Shown here: piece by piece, positions 33,856 to 43,406 of the stretch
How the letters are laid out: every line of letters starts with the position of its first letter
Position numbering within the stretch: the first letter of the stretch is position 1
Notes under the pieces: generated by a model
Told to the model about the DNA's origin: nothing
The model's input: only the letters and a program-made list of their open reading frames with translations
Databases searched by the model: none
Position numbers and translations under genes: made by a program
Origin: Massilia sp. YIM B02443
GTDB taxonomy: Bacteria; Pseudomonadota; Gammaproteobacteria; Burkholderiales; Burkholderiaceae_D
Assembly: GCF_030411955.1 (NCBI RefSeq)
Contig: NZ_JASNRA010000001.1
Coordinates: 372,001 to 436,000, forward strand
DNA: 64,000 nt
Reading direction: 5' to 3'

Positions 33856-35376
33856 ATGTCTTTCCAACAAGGCCTGAGCGGCTTGAACGGCGCCGCCAAA
33901 TCGCTGGACGTCATCGGTAACAACATCGCCAACTCGAGCACCGTCGGTTTCAAGGGCTCGACCACCCAGTTCGCCGATGTCTACGCCAGCTCGCTCAACG
34001 GCGCCGGCGGCATGACGCCCGGCATCGGCGTGAAAGTCTCGGCCATTGCCCAGCAGTTCACCCAGGGGAATATCGAAACCACCAACAACCCGCTCGACAT
34101 CGCGATCAACGGTTCCGGCTTCTTCCGCATCGAGCAAGCCGGCGTGGTCCAGTACTCGCGCAACGGCCAGTTCTCGCTGGACAAATCGGGCAATATCGTC
34201 AACGCCCAGGGCGCCAAGCTGACCGGCTATGGCCTGGGCCCGAACGGCAAGATCGCCGCCGGCGCGCCGGTGCCGCTCAAGATCGACACTTCGGACCAGC
34301 CGCCGAAGGTCACCTCGAAGATCGACATCGAACTGCAGCTCGATTCACGTAGCCCGCAGGTCATCAAGAAGCCGTTCAATGTTGACGATACCGATACTTA
34401 CACCAAGCAAAGCGCGATGAGTGTATACGACACGCTGGGCAATCCGCACACGCTGTCGACCTTCTACGTCAAAACAGAAGCCGGCCACTGGGACGTATAT
34501 GCCAGTATGGACGGGTATGAAAACAGTGCATTGAAAGCAGCGGGCGTTGCTCAGACCGATCCCACTGTAACTGCCGCGCGCGCCACTTGGGATAAGGCTG
34601 ATGCCGCAGGCAAGGTGGATGCGATGAAAGATTACGCTATCAAGGCCGCTACCGCTATCCGCAACGAAGCTAGCAAAGCGGTCCCGCCGCCGAGCACTGA
34701 CGAACTGGAGGCAATCAGCTCTGCCGCCAACCTCGCCGCTCTGGTGCCGGGCACTACACCGGAACAGGTTAACGCGGCCATGTTAAAAGTGTTGAAGACA
34801 TCGCCGGAGAAAGTAGGTACCCTGGTATTCAACACAAATGGCGGTCTGGACATGACCATCGGTAATACCGATTCCAAGAATGCCCAGTTCAAACTCGACC
34901 TACAGGTGGTGCCATCAACTGGAGCGGAATTAAAAATCCCTGTCACATTCGACTTCGCCGGCACCACCCAGTACGGCACCACGACCAGCGAAGGGCGCCT
35001 GGAGCAGGACGGCTACAAGGCCGGTTCGCTGCAGCGTTTCAGCACCGGCCAGGACGGCACCATCCTGGGCCAGTACAGCAACGGCCAGGTCAAGCCGCTG
35101 GGCCAGGTGATCCTGGCCAACTTCACCAACCCGAACGGGCTGGAGCCGCTGGGCAACAACGCCTGGGCTGAATCGCCGAACTCGGGCGGCGCCCTGATCG
35201 GCACCGCCGGCACCGGCGGCATGGGCGTGCTGCAGTCGTCGGCGACCGAAGCGTCAAGCGTCGACCTGACCGCCGAGCTGGTCAACATGATCACCGCGCA
35301 GCGCGCCTACCAGGCCAATGCGCAGACCATCAAGACCCAGGACTCGGTGCTGCAGACGCTGGTGAACCTGCGTTAA
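33856..35376 (+). CDS. flgE: Flagellar hook protein FlgE with internal insert
   Basis: Hook subunit, 506 residues, about 100 longer than the E. coli protein. The N-terminus (SFQQGLSGLNGAAKSLDVIGNNIAN) and the C-terminus (VDLTAELVNMITAQRAYQANAQTIKTQDSVLQTLVNL) are typical. Between MDGY (about residue 220) and GTLVFNTNG (about 320) there is an extra Ala/Lys-rich, probably helical segment. Its DNA (about 34510-34815) is visibly less GC-rich, with codons such as GCT, AAA, GTA and TTA that are rare in neighbours. This suggests an acquired or recombined surface domain. The frame is open throughout. Confidence 0.93.
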   Translation: MSFQQGLSGLNGAAKSLDVIGNNIANSSTVGFKGSTTQFADVYASSLNGAGGMTPGIGVKVSAIAQQFTQGNIETTNNPLDIAINGSGFFRIEQAGVVQYSRNGQFSLDKSGNIVNAQGAKLTGYGLGPNGKIAAGAPVPLKIDTSDQPPKVTSKIDIELQLDSRSPQVIKKPFNVDDTDTYTKQSAMSVYDTLGNPHTLSTFYVKTEAGHWDVYASMDGYENSALKAAGVAQTDPTVTAARATWDKADAAGKVDAMKDYAIKAATAIRNEASKAVPPPSTDELEAISSAANLAALVPGTTPEQVNAAMLKVLKTSPEKVGTLVFNTNGGLDMTIGNTDSKNAQFKLDLQVVPSTGAELKIPVTFDFAGTTQYGTTTSEGRLEQDGYKAGSLQRFSTGQDGTILGQYSNGQVKPLGQVILANFTNPNGLEPLGNNAWAESPNSGGALIGTAGTGGMGVLQSSATEASSVDLTAELVNMITAQRAYQANAQTIKTQDSVLQTLVNLR

Positions 35377-35397
35377 TGATGGTTGATGCCGGCGGCG

Positions 35398-35467
35398 GTT
35401 GAACGCGTCGGCGGGAGACCCGCCAACCCTACGTAGGGTTGGCGGCTCCGCTGCCGACGCGTTCAAC
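35398..35467. repeat. 70-bp palindromic element between flgE and flgF
   Basis: Outer arms GTTGAACGCGTCGGC (35398-35412) and GCCGACGCGTTCAAC (35453-35467) enclose a perfect 26-bp palindrome (35420-35445) built on CCGCCAACCCTAC. The right half recurs, with small changes, between fliQ and fliR at 47278-47312. It behaves as a dispersed intergenic palindrome (REP/BIME-like) and could attenuate or protect the flg mRNA. Confidence 0.85.
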
Positions 35468-35531
35468 GTACCGCCGCATCAACGAAACGCAACACAACGC
35501 CGTACGACCGCAACACGACAAGGACCGCACC

Positions 35532-36272
35532 ATGGACCGCCTGATCTACACCGCCGCCACCGGCGCCAAGCACATCCTCGAGAAGCAGGCCACGACCTCG
35601 AACAACCTGGCCAATGTCGGCACCACGGGTTTCCGCGCCCAGCTCGACATCTTCCGTTCGGCCCCGGTGCAAGGTCCGGGCCTGCCGACGCGCGCCTTCG
35701 TGGTCGACTCGACCGCCGGCGCCGACTTCTCGGCCGGCGCGCTGCAGGTGACCGGGCGCGACCTGGACGTGGCGGTGAAGGGCGACGGCTGGCTGGCGGT
35801 GCAGATGCCGGACGGTTCCGAGGCCTACACCCGCAACGGTTCGCTGCAGATGAGCCCGAACGGCATGCTGCAGACCGCTTCCGGCCAGATCATCGCCGGC
35901 GAGGGCGGCCCGATCGCGATCCCGCCCGACGCCACCGTCACGGTCGGCGCTGACGGCACCATCTCGACCATCTCGAACGTCGACCAGCCGGCCGCCGCCA
36001 ACATCATCGGCCGCCTGAAGCTGGTCAATCCGCCGGCAGCCGACATGGTGCGCGGCGACGACGGCCTGTTCCGCATGAAGGACGGCAACCCGGCCCCGGC
36101 CGACGCCGCGGTGCAGGTGGCCGGCGGCGCGCTCGAGGGCAGCAACGTGAATGCCGTCGATTGCATGGTCGACATGATTGCCCTGGCAAGGTCGTTCGAC
36201 ACCCAAATGAGCCTGTTGAAGAACGCCGAGAATAACGCCGCAAAAGCTGCCCAGATCCTCGCTATGAATTAA
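35532..36272 (+). CDS. flgF: Flagellar proximal rod protein FlgF
   Basis: Rod subunit, 246 residues. The start MDRLIYTAATGAKHILEKQATTSNNLANVGTTGFRAQLD is the FlgF form of the rod signature. The C-terminus has NAVDCMVDMIALARSFDTQMSLLKNAENNAAKAAQILAMN. The ATG at 35532 is chosen because upstream in-frame codons run into the palindromic element. flgG follows after 67 bp. Confidence 0.95.
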   Translation: MDRLIYTAATGAKHILEKQATTSNNLANVGTTGFRAQLDIFRSAPVQGPGLPTRAFVVDSTAGADFSAGALQVTGRDLDVAVKGDGWLAVQMPDGSEAYTRNGSLQMSPNGMLQTASGQIIAGEGGPIAIPPDATVTVGADGTISTISNVDQPAAANIIGRLKLVNPPAADMVRGDDGLFRMKDGNPAPADAAVQVAGGALEGSNVNAVDCMVDMIALARSFDTQMSLLKNAENNAAKAAQILAMN

Positions 36273-36339
36273 GTGTTGCCCCGGCATAATTCTATTGTGC
36301 GTGGCGGGAATCTCCTGCCGCCAATAGGAGAATGCCACC

Positions 36340-37122
36340 ATGATTCGTTCGCTGTACATCGCCAAGACCGGTCTCGAAGCCCAGCAGACCAACCTGGACG
36401 TCATTTCCAACAACCTCGCCAACGTCAGCACCAACGGCTTCAAGAAGTCGCGTGCCGTGTTCGAGGACCTGCTGTACCAGAACGTGCGCCAGCCCGGCGC
36501 CCAGTCGTCGCAGCAATCCAACCTGCCTTCCGGCCTGCAGATCGGTACCGGTGTGCGCACCGTCGCCACCGAGCGCATCCACACCCAGGGTAATCCCCAG
36601 CAGACCGGCAACGACAAGGACGTCATGGTCAACGGCCCCGGCTACTTCCCGGTGCTGCTGCCGGACGGCACCCAGGCCTATACCCGCGACGGTTCGTTCC
36701 AGAAAGACCAGAACGGCCAGCTGGTGACCTCCAGCGGCTTCGTGGTCCAGCCCGCCATCACCATCCCGAACAATGCCGAGTCGATCTCGGTCGGCCGCGA
36801 CGGCACCGTGTCGGTCAAGATCGCCGGCGAAACCCAGCTGACCCAGGTCGGCGCGCTGCAGCTGGCCACCTTCATCAACCCGGCCGGCCTCGAATCGCGC
36901 GGCGAGAACCTGTACGTCGAGACCACCGCCTCGGGCAACGCCAACCTGAACGTGCCGGGCACCAACGGCGCCGGCGTGGTGCTGCAGGGCTATGTCGAAG
37001 CGTCGAACGTGAACGTGGTCGAAGAGATGGTCAACATGATCCAGACCCAGCGCGCCTACGAGATCAACAGCAAGGCGATCACCACCTCCGACCAGATGCT
37101 GCAAAAGCTGGCGCAGTTGTAA
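36340..37122 (+). CDS. flgG: Flagellar distal rod protein FlgG
   Basis: Main distal rod subunit, 260 residues, the same length as E. coli FlgG. The start [38 protein letters not shown] is near-canonical. The C-terminus reads [55 protein letters not shown] upstream gives a good ribosome site. Confidence 0.97.
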   Translation: MIRSLYIAKTGLEAQQTNLDVISNNLANVSTNGFKKSRAVFEDLLYQNVRQPGAQSSQQSNLPSGLQIGTGVRTVATERIHTQGNPQQTGNDKDVMVNGPGYFPVLLPDGTQAYTRDGSFQKDQNGQLVTSSGFVVQPAITIPNNAESISVGRDGTVSVKIAGETQLTQVGALQLATFINPAGLESRGENLYVETTASGNANLNVPGTNGAGVVLQGYVEASNVNVVEEMVNMIQTQRAYEINSKAITTSDQMLQKLAQL

Positions 37123-37154
37123 TTCTGACTTTCATCATTCCTTTTCTGGCTACC

Positions 37155-37802
37155 ATGAAACTCCTGACTTCGTTCGCTGCGCTGCTGGTCCTGACCGGTT
37201 GCGCCACCGCTCCCAGCACCATCGTGCAGGGCCCGACCAGCGCCCGTCCGATGCTGGTGGAAACCGCGCCGGGCAGCGACGGCGCCATCTACAACGCCAG
37301 CAGCTACCGTCCGATGTTCGAAGACCGCCGCGCGCGTCACATCGGCGACCTGTTGACCATCAACATCAGCGAACGCACCACCGCCAACAAGAACGGCGCC
37401 AGCTCGGGCAACAAGACCGGCAGCGCCGAGTTCAAGGCGCCTGGCCTGCTGGCCGGCAAGATCGGCGCGAATGTCGGCCTGGAGTCGGGCACCAAGTACG
37501 CCGACGGCGACACCCAGAGCGCATCGAACAACTTCACCGGCACGCTGGGCGTGACCGTGACCGAAGTGCTGCCCAACGGTAACCTGATCGTGGCCGGCGA
37601 AAAGCAGGTGGCGATGAACAAGGGTACCGAGTTCATCCGCTTCTCGGGCATGGTCAGCCCCGACACCATCCAGCCGGGCAATATCGTGTCGTCGACGGTG
37701 GTGGCCGACGCCCGCGTCGAGTACCGCACCAACAGCCGTCTCGACCGCGCCGAAGTGACGTCGATGCTGTCGCGTTTCTTCCTGTCGATGCTGCCGTTCT
37801 AA
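37155..37802 (+). CDS. flgH: Flagellar L-ring lipoprotein FlgH
   Basis: Outer-membrane lipoprotein that forms the L ring. The protein has 215 residues. The signal peptide ends in the lipobox LTGCA, with the lipidated Cys at about residue 16. The family motif YRPMFEDRRARHIGDLLTINISERT and the end of the protein (SRLDRAEVTSMLSRFFLSMLPF) are typical. It lies between flgG and flgI. Confidence 0.96.
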   Translation: MKLLTSFAALLVLTGCATAPSTIVQGPTSARPMLVETAPGSDGAIYNASSYRPMFEDRRARHIGDLLTINISERTTANKNGASSGNKTGSAEFKAPGLLAGKIGANVGLESGTKYADGDTQSASNNFTGTLGVTVTEVLPNGNLIVAGEKQVAMNKGTEFIRFSGMVSPDTIQPGNIVSSTVVADARVEYRTNSRLDRAEVTSMLSRFFLSMLPF

Positions 37803-37820
37803 GTCAAGGATTCAATCGTC

Positions 37821-38939
37821 ATGCGCAAGTTCCCATCCCTGCTGCTGTTGTGCGCTGCCCTGGCCGGCGCCGGTATCGCCCCGGTCGCTCACGCCGAGCG
37901 CCTGAAAGACCTCGCCAATATCGGCGGCGTGCGCCAGAACCAGCTGACCGGCTACGGCATCGTGGTCGGCCTCGACGGCACCGGCGACCAGACCAGCCAG
38001 ACCCCGTTCACCGTGCAGTCGATCAAGGCCATGCTGCAGCAGAAGGGCGTCAACCTGCCGGCCGGCACCCAGCTGCAGATGAAGAACGTGGCGGCGGTGA
38101 TGGTCACTGCTTCGCTGCCGGCCTTCGCCCAGCCGGGCCAGACGCTGGACATCACCGTATCGTCGATCGGCAACGCGAAAAGCCTGCGTGGCGGCACCCT
38201 CCTGATGGCGCCGCTGCACGGCGCCGACGGCCAGGTGTACGCGATGGCCCAGGGCAGCCTGGTGGTGGGCGGAGTCGGCGCGCAAGCCCCGGGCGGCGGC
38301 GCGCAGGTGCAGGTGAATCACCTGTCGGTGGGCCGCATCTCGGACGGCGCCACGGTCGAGCGCGCCGTGCAGTCGAACCTGGGCGCCGACAACCAGATCC
38401 GCCTGGAACTCAAGGAAACCGACTTCGCCACCGCGGCGCGCGTGGTCGAAGCCGTGAATGACCAGTTCGGCCCGGGCGTGGCCACCGCCCTCGACGGCCG
38501 CGTGGTGCGCGTGCGCACCCCGTCGTCGAGCGACCAGCGCGTGGCTTTCATCGGCATGCTGGAACAGATCGACGTCAAGCCGACCATGGCTTCTGCGAAA
38601 GTGATCATGAATGCGCGCACCGGTTCGGTGGTGATGAACCGCGCCGTGATGCTGGAAGACTGCGCCATCTCGCACGGCAACCTGTCGGTGACCATCGGCG
38701 GCGACGCCAACGTCAGCCAGCCGAACCCGATGAGCCGTGGCGCGACGGTCGTGACCCCGAACAATTCGGTCGAGATCAAGAAAGACCCGGGCAAGGTGCT
38801 GGCCATCAAGGGCGGCGCTTCGCTGGCGGAAGTGGTGAAGGCGATGAATTCGATCGGCGCCACCCCGCAAGACCTGCTGGCCATCCTGCAGGCGCTGAAG
38901 GCCGCCGGCTCGCTGCGCGCCGAACTCGAGATCATCTAA
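37821..38939 (+). CDS. flgI: Flagellar P-ring protein FlgI
   Basis: Periplasmic subunit of the P ring around the rod, 372 residues. The signal peptide (about 1-23, ending AHA) is followed by ERLKDLANIGGVRQNQLTGYGIVVGLDGTGDQT. Family motifs NVAAVMVTASLPAFAQPGQ and GGTLLMAPLHGADGQVYAMAQG are intact, as is the C-terminal ATPQDLLAILQALKAAGSLRAELEII. It depends on FlgA for assembly. Confidence 0.97.
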   Translation: MRKFPSLLLLCAALAGAGIAPVAHAERLKDLANIGGVRQNQLTGYGIVVGLDGTGDQTSQTPFTVQSIKAMLQQKGVNLPAGTQLQMKNVAAVMVTASLPAFAQPGQTLDITVSSIGNAKSLRGGTLLMAPLHGADGQVYAMAQGSLVVGGVGAQAPGGGAQVQVNHLSVGRISDGATVERAVQSNLGADNQIRLELKETDFATAARVVEAVNDQFGPGVATALDGRVVRVRTPSSSDQRVAFIGMLEQIDVKPTMASAKVIMNARTGSVVMNRAVMLEDCAISHGNLSVTIGGDANVSQPNPMSRGATVVTPNNSVEIKKDPGKVLAIKGGASLAEVVKAMNSIGATPQDLLAILQALKAAGSLRAELEII

Positions 38940-38958
38940 TCCAACGGACCCGACTCGC

Positions 38959-39921
38959 ATGATCGCTTCGAACACCAACGACCTGTCGAACAAGTTTGCC
39001 CTCGACACCAACAGCCTGAGCGCCCTGAAGAAGGACGCCAAGGCCGGGACTCCGGCCGCGCTGAAAGAGACGGCGACCCAGTTCGAAGCGATGTTCATCA
39101 ACATGATGATGAAGAGCATGCGCGACGCCACGCCTCAGGACGAGGACGGCTTCGGCAACAGCCAGCAGACCAAGACCTTCACCACCATGCTCGACCAGCA
39201 GACCAGCCAGAACCTGGCCAAGCGCGGCATGGGCCTGGCCGACGTGCTGGTGCGCCAGCTGAGCAGCCAGCAGATGGGCCAGCAGGCGCTGGCGATCGGC
39301 GCCGAAGGCAATGGCGCCGGTGGCGCGGCGGCTGCGGCTGATCCATTCGGCAATGCCGCCGCCATGCTCAAGAGTGCGGCCGCGGCCGGCGCTCAAACCC
39401 CGGTGTCGGCATCGGACCAGGTCGCCAAGCTGCCGGCCACCACCGAGAGCGGCCGCATCCAGGCGCCGCACGTGCGTGCGTTCCAGGAAAAGCTGCACAA
39501 CCATGCGCTCGAAGCCGAGAAGACCACCGGCGTGCCGGCCAAGTTCATGCTGGGCCAGGCCGCGCTCGAGACCGGCTGGGGCAAGCGCATGATCAAGAAC
39601 GCCGACGGCAGCAACAGCCACAACCTGTTCGGCATCAAGGCCGGCCCTGGCTGGAAAGGCAAGGTTGCCGAATCGGTCACCACCGAATACGTCAACGGCC
39701 GTCCGCAGACCCGCGTCGAGAAATTCCGCGCCTACGATTCGCCGGCCGAGTCGTTCAAGGATTACGCCAATATGCTGGCCCGCAACCCGCGCTACGAAAA
39801 AGTCATCAACAGCGGTGGCGACGCCGCCGCCTTTGCCCACGGCCTGCAGCGCGCCGGTTACGCGACCGACCCGAACTACGCCGCCAAGCTGACCCGGGTG
39901 ATCAAGAATTCCCTGGCCTGA
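38959..39921 (+). CDS. flgJ: Rod cap and peptidoglycan hydrolase FlgJ
   Basis: Two-domain protein of 320 residues that caps the rod and opens the cell wall. The N-terminal rod-binding domain has ATQFEAMFINMMMKSMRDA and KTFTTMLDQQTSQNLAKRGMGLAD. After a low-complexity linker (about 100-150) comes the glucosaminidase domain, with GQAALETGWGKRMIKN containing the probable catalytic Glu, SHNLFGIKAGPGWKGK, and FRAYDSPAESFKDYANML. This is the two-domain arrangement found in beta- and gammaproteobacteria. Confidence 0.95.
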   Translation: MIASNTNDLSNKFALDTNSLSALKKDAKAGTPAALKETATQFEAMFINMMMKSMRDATPQDEDGFGNSQQTKTFTTMLDQQTSQNLAKRGMGLADVLVRQLSSQQMGQQALAIGAEGNGAGGAAAAADPFGNAAAMLKSAAAAGAQTPVSASDQVAKLPATTESGRIQAPHVRAFQEKLHNHALEAEKTTGVPAKFMLGQAALETGWGKRMIKNADGSNSHNLFGIKAGPGWKGKVAESVTTEYVNGRPQTRVEKFRAYDSPAESFKDYANMLARNPRYEKVINSGGDAAAFAHGLQRAGYATDPNYAAKLTRVIKNSLA

Positions 39922-39962
39922 GCGGCCGAAACAAGGCAATTAGCGTGGTAGAAATACCACTA

Positions 39963-39989
39963 TCAAGTTTTCTGAATCGCTGCCGTAGA
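39963..39989 (+). promoter_or_regulatory. Sigma-28 (FliA) promoter of flgK
   Basis: TCAAGTTT (39963-39970), an 11-bp spacer and GCCGTAGA (39982-39989). The -35 matches seven of eight bases of the FliA consensus and the -10 five to six. It lies 28 bp upstream of flgK, the first gene expected to need late expression. Confidence 0.75.
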
Positions 39990-40016
39990 CGGTATTGTTA
40001 AAGAGAGAAAAAAGTC

Positions 40017-41996
40017 ATGTCCAGTCTCCTCGCCATCGGTAAAACCGGCCTGTTCGCAGCGCAGGCAGCCTTGTCCACGACCGGTCACAACATCACCAAC
40101 GCCAACGTGGCCGGCTTCAGCCGCCAGGGCGTGGTGCAGGCCACCAGCGTCGCGCTCGACACCGGCGTCGGCTTCCTCGGCACCGGCACCCAGATCGCCC
40201 AGATCAAGCGCTACAGCGACGACTTCCTGAACAACCAGGTGCGCACCGCCCAGGCCAGCACCAGCGGCCTGGAGTCGTACTACAGCCAGATCAAGCAGAT
40301 CGACAACCTGCTGGCCGACACCACCTCGGGCCTGTCGCCGGCTATGCAAGACTTTTTCAGCGGCGTGCAGGACATGGCGGCCAACGGCGCCTCGGTGCCG
40401 TCGCGCCAGGCCATGCTGTCGTCCAGCGAAACCCTGGCCACGCGCTTCCAGGCGCTCGATGCGCGCCTGGGCGAGATCCGCAGCGGCGTCAACGCCCAGA
40501 TCGAGACCAGCGTCACCGCGATCAACACCTACGCCACCCAGATCGCCAAGCTCAATGAGCAGATCGGCAACTTCGCCACCACCGCCCAGCGCGCGCCGAA
40601 CGACCTGCTCGACCAGCGCGACCAGCTGGTGCTGGAACTGAACAAGTACGTGAAAGCCAGCGTCCGTCCGGGCGACAACAACAGCCTGACGGTCTCGATC
40701 GGCAGCGGCCAGCCGCTGGTGGTGGGCCAGGACGCGTTCCAGCTGGCGGCGGTACCGTCGCCGACCGACCTGAGCCGCGTGGAAGTCGGCTACCAGACCG
40801 GCAACAAGGTCACCATCCTGCCCGACGGCGCCCTCACCGGCGGCGAGCTGGGCGGCGTGCTCGAGTTCCGCACCGGCACCCTGGATACGGCCCAGAGCGC
40901 GCTCGGCAAGGTCGCGATCGGCCTGGCTTTCGAATTCAACCGCCAGCACGAGCTGGGCGTGGACCAGAATGGGCAGCCGGGCAAGAAATTCTTCGAGGAA
41001 GCGCAAGCGTTTGTAGGCAAGAGCATCAACAGCTCGCCGTTGAGCGAATCCTCGCTCAAGGCCAAGGTGGTCGATCCGTCCAAGCTGACCGACAACGACT
41101 TCGAGGTGCGCTACAAGGAAGGCACTTACAGTGTCATGCGTCTGTCCGACGGCAAGGAAATGGCTTCGGTCAAGCCGGATGCGGACGGCGTTGCCAGTGT
41201 CACGTATGGCGGGGTCGAGTTCAACTTCAAGGGGGCGCCACGCGACGGCGACAACTTCGTGGTGCGTCCGACCCTCAACGGCGCCGCCGACTTCAAGGTG
41301 CTGGCCAACGACGTGTCGCAGATCGCTGCCGGCGCCCCGATCGCCACCAGTGTGAATCTGAAGAACACCGGCACCGGCAAGATCAGCGAAGGCGTGGTCG
41401 ACAAGAATTTCCTGGGCGCGGGAGCAACGACGTTGCCGGTCACGCTCATCTACAAGAAGGAAAACGGCAACGCCCTGATCACCGGCTTCCCGGATGGCGC
41501 CATCGTGACCGGTATCGACAGCACGGGTGAGCCGCTCAATGAGGGCGACCCGATCCCGCTCGACCGGGTCAAGTTCGTGGATGGCGCGACCTATTCCTTC
41601 GGCGGCGTGAGCGTGACCCTGACCGGCGCGCCCAACACCGGCGACGAATTCACCATCGCCGACAACAAGGGCGGCATCGGCGACACCCGCAACATCGCCG
41701 CGCTGGGCCAGCTGCAGACCAAGAACATCTTCAACAACGGCACCGCGACGCTGCAATCGTCGTACGCCCAGATGGTCAGCACGGTCGGCAACAAGACGCG
41801 CGAAGTGCAGGTCAATGCCGCCGCCGGCAACGCCTTGCTGCAGCAGTCGCAGAACGCGGCGCTGGACGTCTCGGGCGTCAACCTGGACGAAGAAGCCACC
41901 AACCTGATCAAGTACCAGCAGGCCTACCAGGCCGCCAGCAAGGTGATGCAGATCGCCGGCACCATCTTCGACAGCCTGCTGTCGATCGGCCGCTAA
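40017..41996 (+). CDS. flgK: Hook-filament junction protein FlgK (HAP1)
   Basis: First junction protein between hook and filament, 659 residues, longer than the E. coli protein. The N-terminus (SSLLAIGKTGLFAAQAALSTTGHNITNANVAGFSRQGVVQ) and C-terminus (VSGVNLDEEATNLIKYQQAYQAASKVMQIAGTIFDSLLSI) are the conserved axial-core helices. The extra length is in the variable middle (about 330-560), with repeated beta-rich segments. A FliA promoter precedes it. flgL follows after 30 bp. Confidence 0.95.
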   Translation: MSSLLAIGKTGLFAAQAALSTTGHNITNANVAGFSRQGVVQATSVALDTGVGFLGTGTQIAQIKRYSDDFLNNQVRTAQASTSGLESYYSQIKQIDNLLADTTSGLSPAMQDFFSGVQDMAANGASVPSRQAMLSSSETLATRFQALDARLGEIRSGVNAQIETSVTAINTYATQIAKLNEQIGNFATTAQRAPNDLLDQRDQLVLELNKYVKASVRPGDNNSLTVSIGSGQPLVVGQDAFQLAAVPSPTDLSRVEVGYQTGNKVTILPDGALTGGELGGVLEFRTGTLDTAQSALGKVAIGLAFEFNRQHELGVDQNGQPGKKFFEEAQAFVGKSINSSPLSESSLKAKVVDPSKLTDNDFEVRYKEGTYSVMRLSDGKEMASVKPDADGVASVTYGGVEFNFKGAPRDGDNFVVRPTLNGAADFKVLANDVSQIAAGAPIATSVNLKNTGTGKISEGVVDKNFLGAGATTLPVTLIYKKENGNALITGFPDGAIVTGIDSTGEPLNEGDPIPLDRVKFVDGATYSFGGVSVTLTGAPNTGDEFTIADNKGGIGDTRNIAALGQLQTKNIFNNGTATLQSSYAQMVSTVGNKTREVQVNAAAGNALLQQSQNAALDVSGVNLDEEATNLIKYQQAYQAASKVMQIAGTIFDSLLSIGR

Positions 41997-42026
41997 AAGC
42001 GGCGCCTGAAGGATACGGAGTAAATC

Positions 42027-43238
42027 ATGCGCGTAAGCACCCTGAACCTGTACAACACCTCGTCCAGCCAGCTCAACAACCTGCAGAGCGCGCTGGCGCG
42101 CACCCAGATGCAGCTGTCGACCAACCGCCGCGTGCTGACCCCGGCCGACGATCCGGTGGCCTCGGCGCGCGCGTTGGAGGTGAGCCAGTCGCAGGGCAGG
42201 AACGAGCAGTTCGCCACCAACCGCAACAGCGCCAATTCGTCGCTGTCGGCGGTCGAGGGCGCGCTGCAGAACGCGGGCGAGCTGATGCAGGAATTCCAGC
42301 GCATCGTGGTCGACGCCGGCAACGGCACCATGCTGCCGAGCGACCGCGAAGCGCTGGCGGTGGAACTCGAGGGCCGGCTGCAAGACCTGTTCGCCGTGGC
42401 CAACACCTCGGACGGCAACGGCGGCTACCTGTTCTCGGGCTACAAGACCACCACCGTGCCATACACCAGCGCACCGGACGGCGCCACCTACCAGGGCGAC
42501 CAGGGCGTGCGCCAGCTGCAGGTGAGCGACTCGCGCAAGATACCGCTGTCGGCTTCGGGCAGCGCCGTGTTCGACGCGATCCCGACCGGCAACGGCGTGT
42601 TCCAGACCAAGGCCTATGCCAAGAACACGGGCGCAGCCATCATCTCGACCGGCTCGGTGACCGACCGCAACGCACCGCTCAAGCCGTATGAACTGACCTT
42701 CAACGTCAGCGACGCCACGCCGCCGGTGACCACCTATACCGTCACCGACAAGACCACCGGCCTGGTCGGCCCGGCCCAGCCGTATGAAGCGGGCAAGGCG
42801 ATCGCGATCGATGGCATGTCGTTCGACATCAAGGGCGAGCCGGCCAGCGGCGACAAGTTCAGCGTGGCGCCGAGTACCAAGGAATCGGTGTTCACCACCG
42901 TGACCAACCTGATCGCCGACCTGCGCAAACCGACCGATGGCTCGAGCGGCAAGGCGGCGCTGACCAACAGCCTGAACACGGCGCTGAACAATCTGCAGCA
43001 GGGCCACAGCAACGTGCTGACGGTGCAGGCCTCGGTCGGCGCCCACATGAAGGAACTCGACTACCTCGACAGCGCCGGCGACGACCTGGCGGTGCAGTAT
43101 TCGGCCACCATGGACGACCTGCAGGGCCTGGACATGGTCAAGGCGATCTCGGACTTCTCGCAGCAGCAGATGACGCTGCAGGCGGCGCAGATGTCGTTCA
43201 AGACGATGTCGGGGCTGTCGCTGTTCAATTACCTGTAA
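42027..43238 (+). CDS. flgL: Hook-filament junction protein FlgL (HAP3)
   Basis: Second junction protein, 403 residues. The start MRVSTLNLYNTSSSQLNNLQSALARTQMQLSTNRRVLTPADDPVASARAL is typical, as is the flagellin-like C-terminus (TLQAAQMSFKTMSGLSLFNYL). The middle (about 190-300) is longer than in E. coli and is beta-rich. It is last in the flg operon; a weak hairpin GGCAGAT/ATCTGCC lies after the stop (43254-43278) without a T run. Confidence 0.94.
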   Translation: MRVSTLNLYNTSSSQLNNLQSALARTQMQLSTNRRVLTPADDPVASARALEVSQSQGRNEQFATNRNSANSSLSAVEGALQNAGELMQEFQRIVVDAGNGTMLPSDREALAVELEGRLQDLFAVANTSDGNGGYLFSGYKTTTVPYTSAPDGATYQGDQGVRQLQVSDSRKIPLSASGSAVFDAIPTGNGVFQTKAYAKNTGAAIISTGSVTDRNAPLKPYELTFNVSDATPPVTTYTVTDKTTGLVGPAQPYEAGKAIAIDGMSFDIKGEPASGDKFSVAPSTKESVFTTVTNLIADLRKPTDGSSGKAALTNSLNTALNNLQQGHSNVLTVQASVGAHMKELDYLDSAGDDLAVQYSATMDDLQGLDMVKAISDFSQQQMTLQAAQMSFKTMSGLSLFNYL

Positions 43239-43406
43239 CAGCTCGACGTCCGCGGCAGATGGCTGCTGCCGATCTGCCAGCATGCAGGCTGCGAATTAGT
43301 CGTTTTCGCACAATTCGTTCTCTATTCAGCGCAAGGAAACCCCTGTTCTCACGGGCGGCGCAGACGCTTGTATCAGTATCGAATGGTACTGACCAAGGAG
43401 CCTGCC

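Noticed and set aside
39963-43283. A 1106-codon open frame on the minus strand opposite flgK and flgL
   Set aside because: Its composition (His, Arg, Val, Gln, Gly) is the mirror of the sense codons, and flgK and flgL are clearly the genes.
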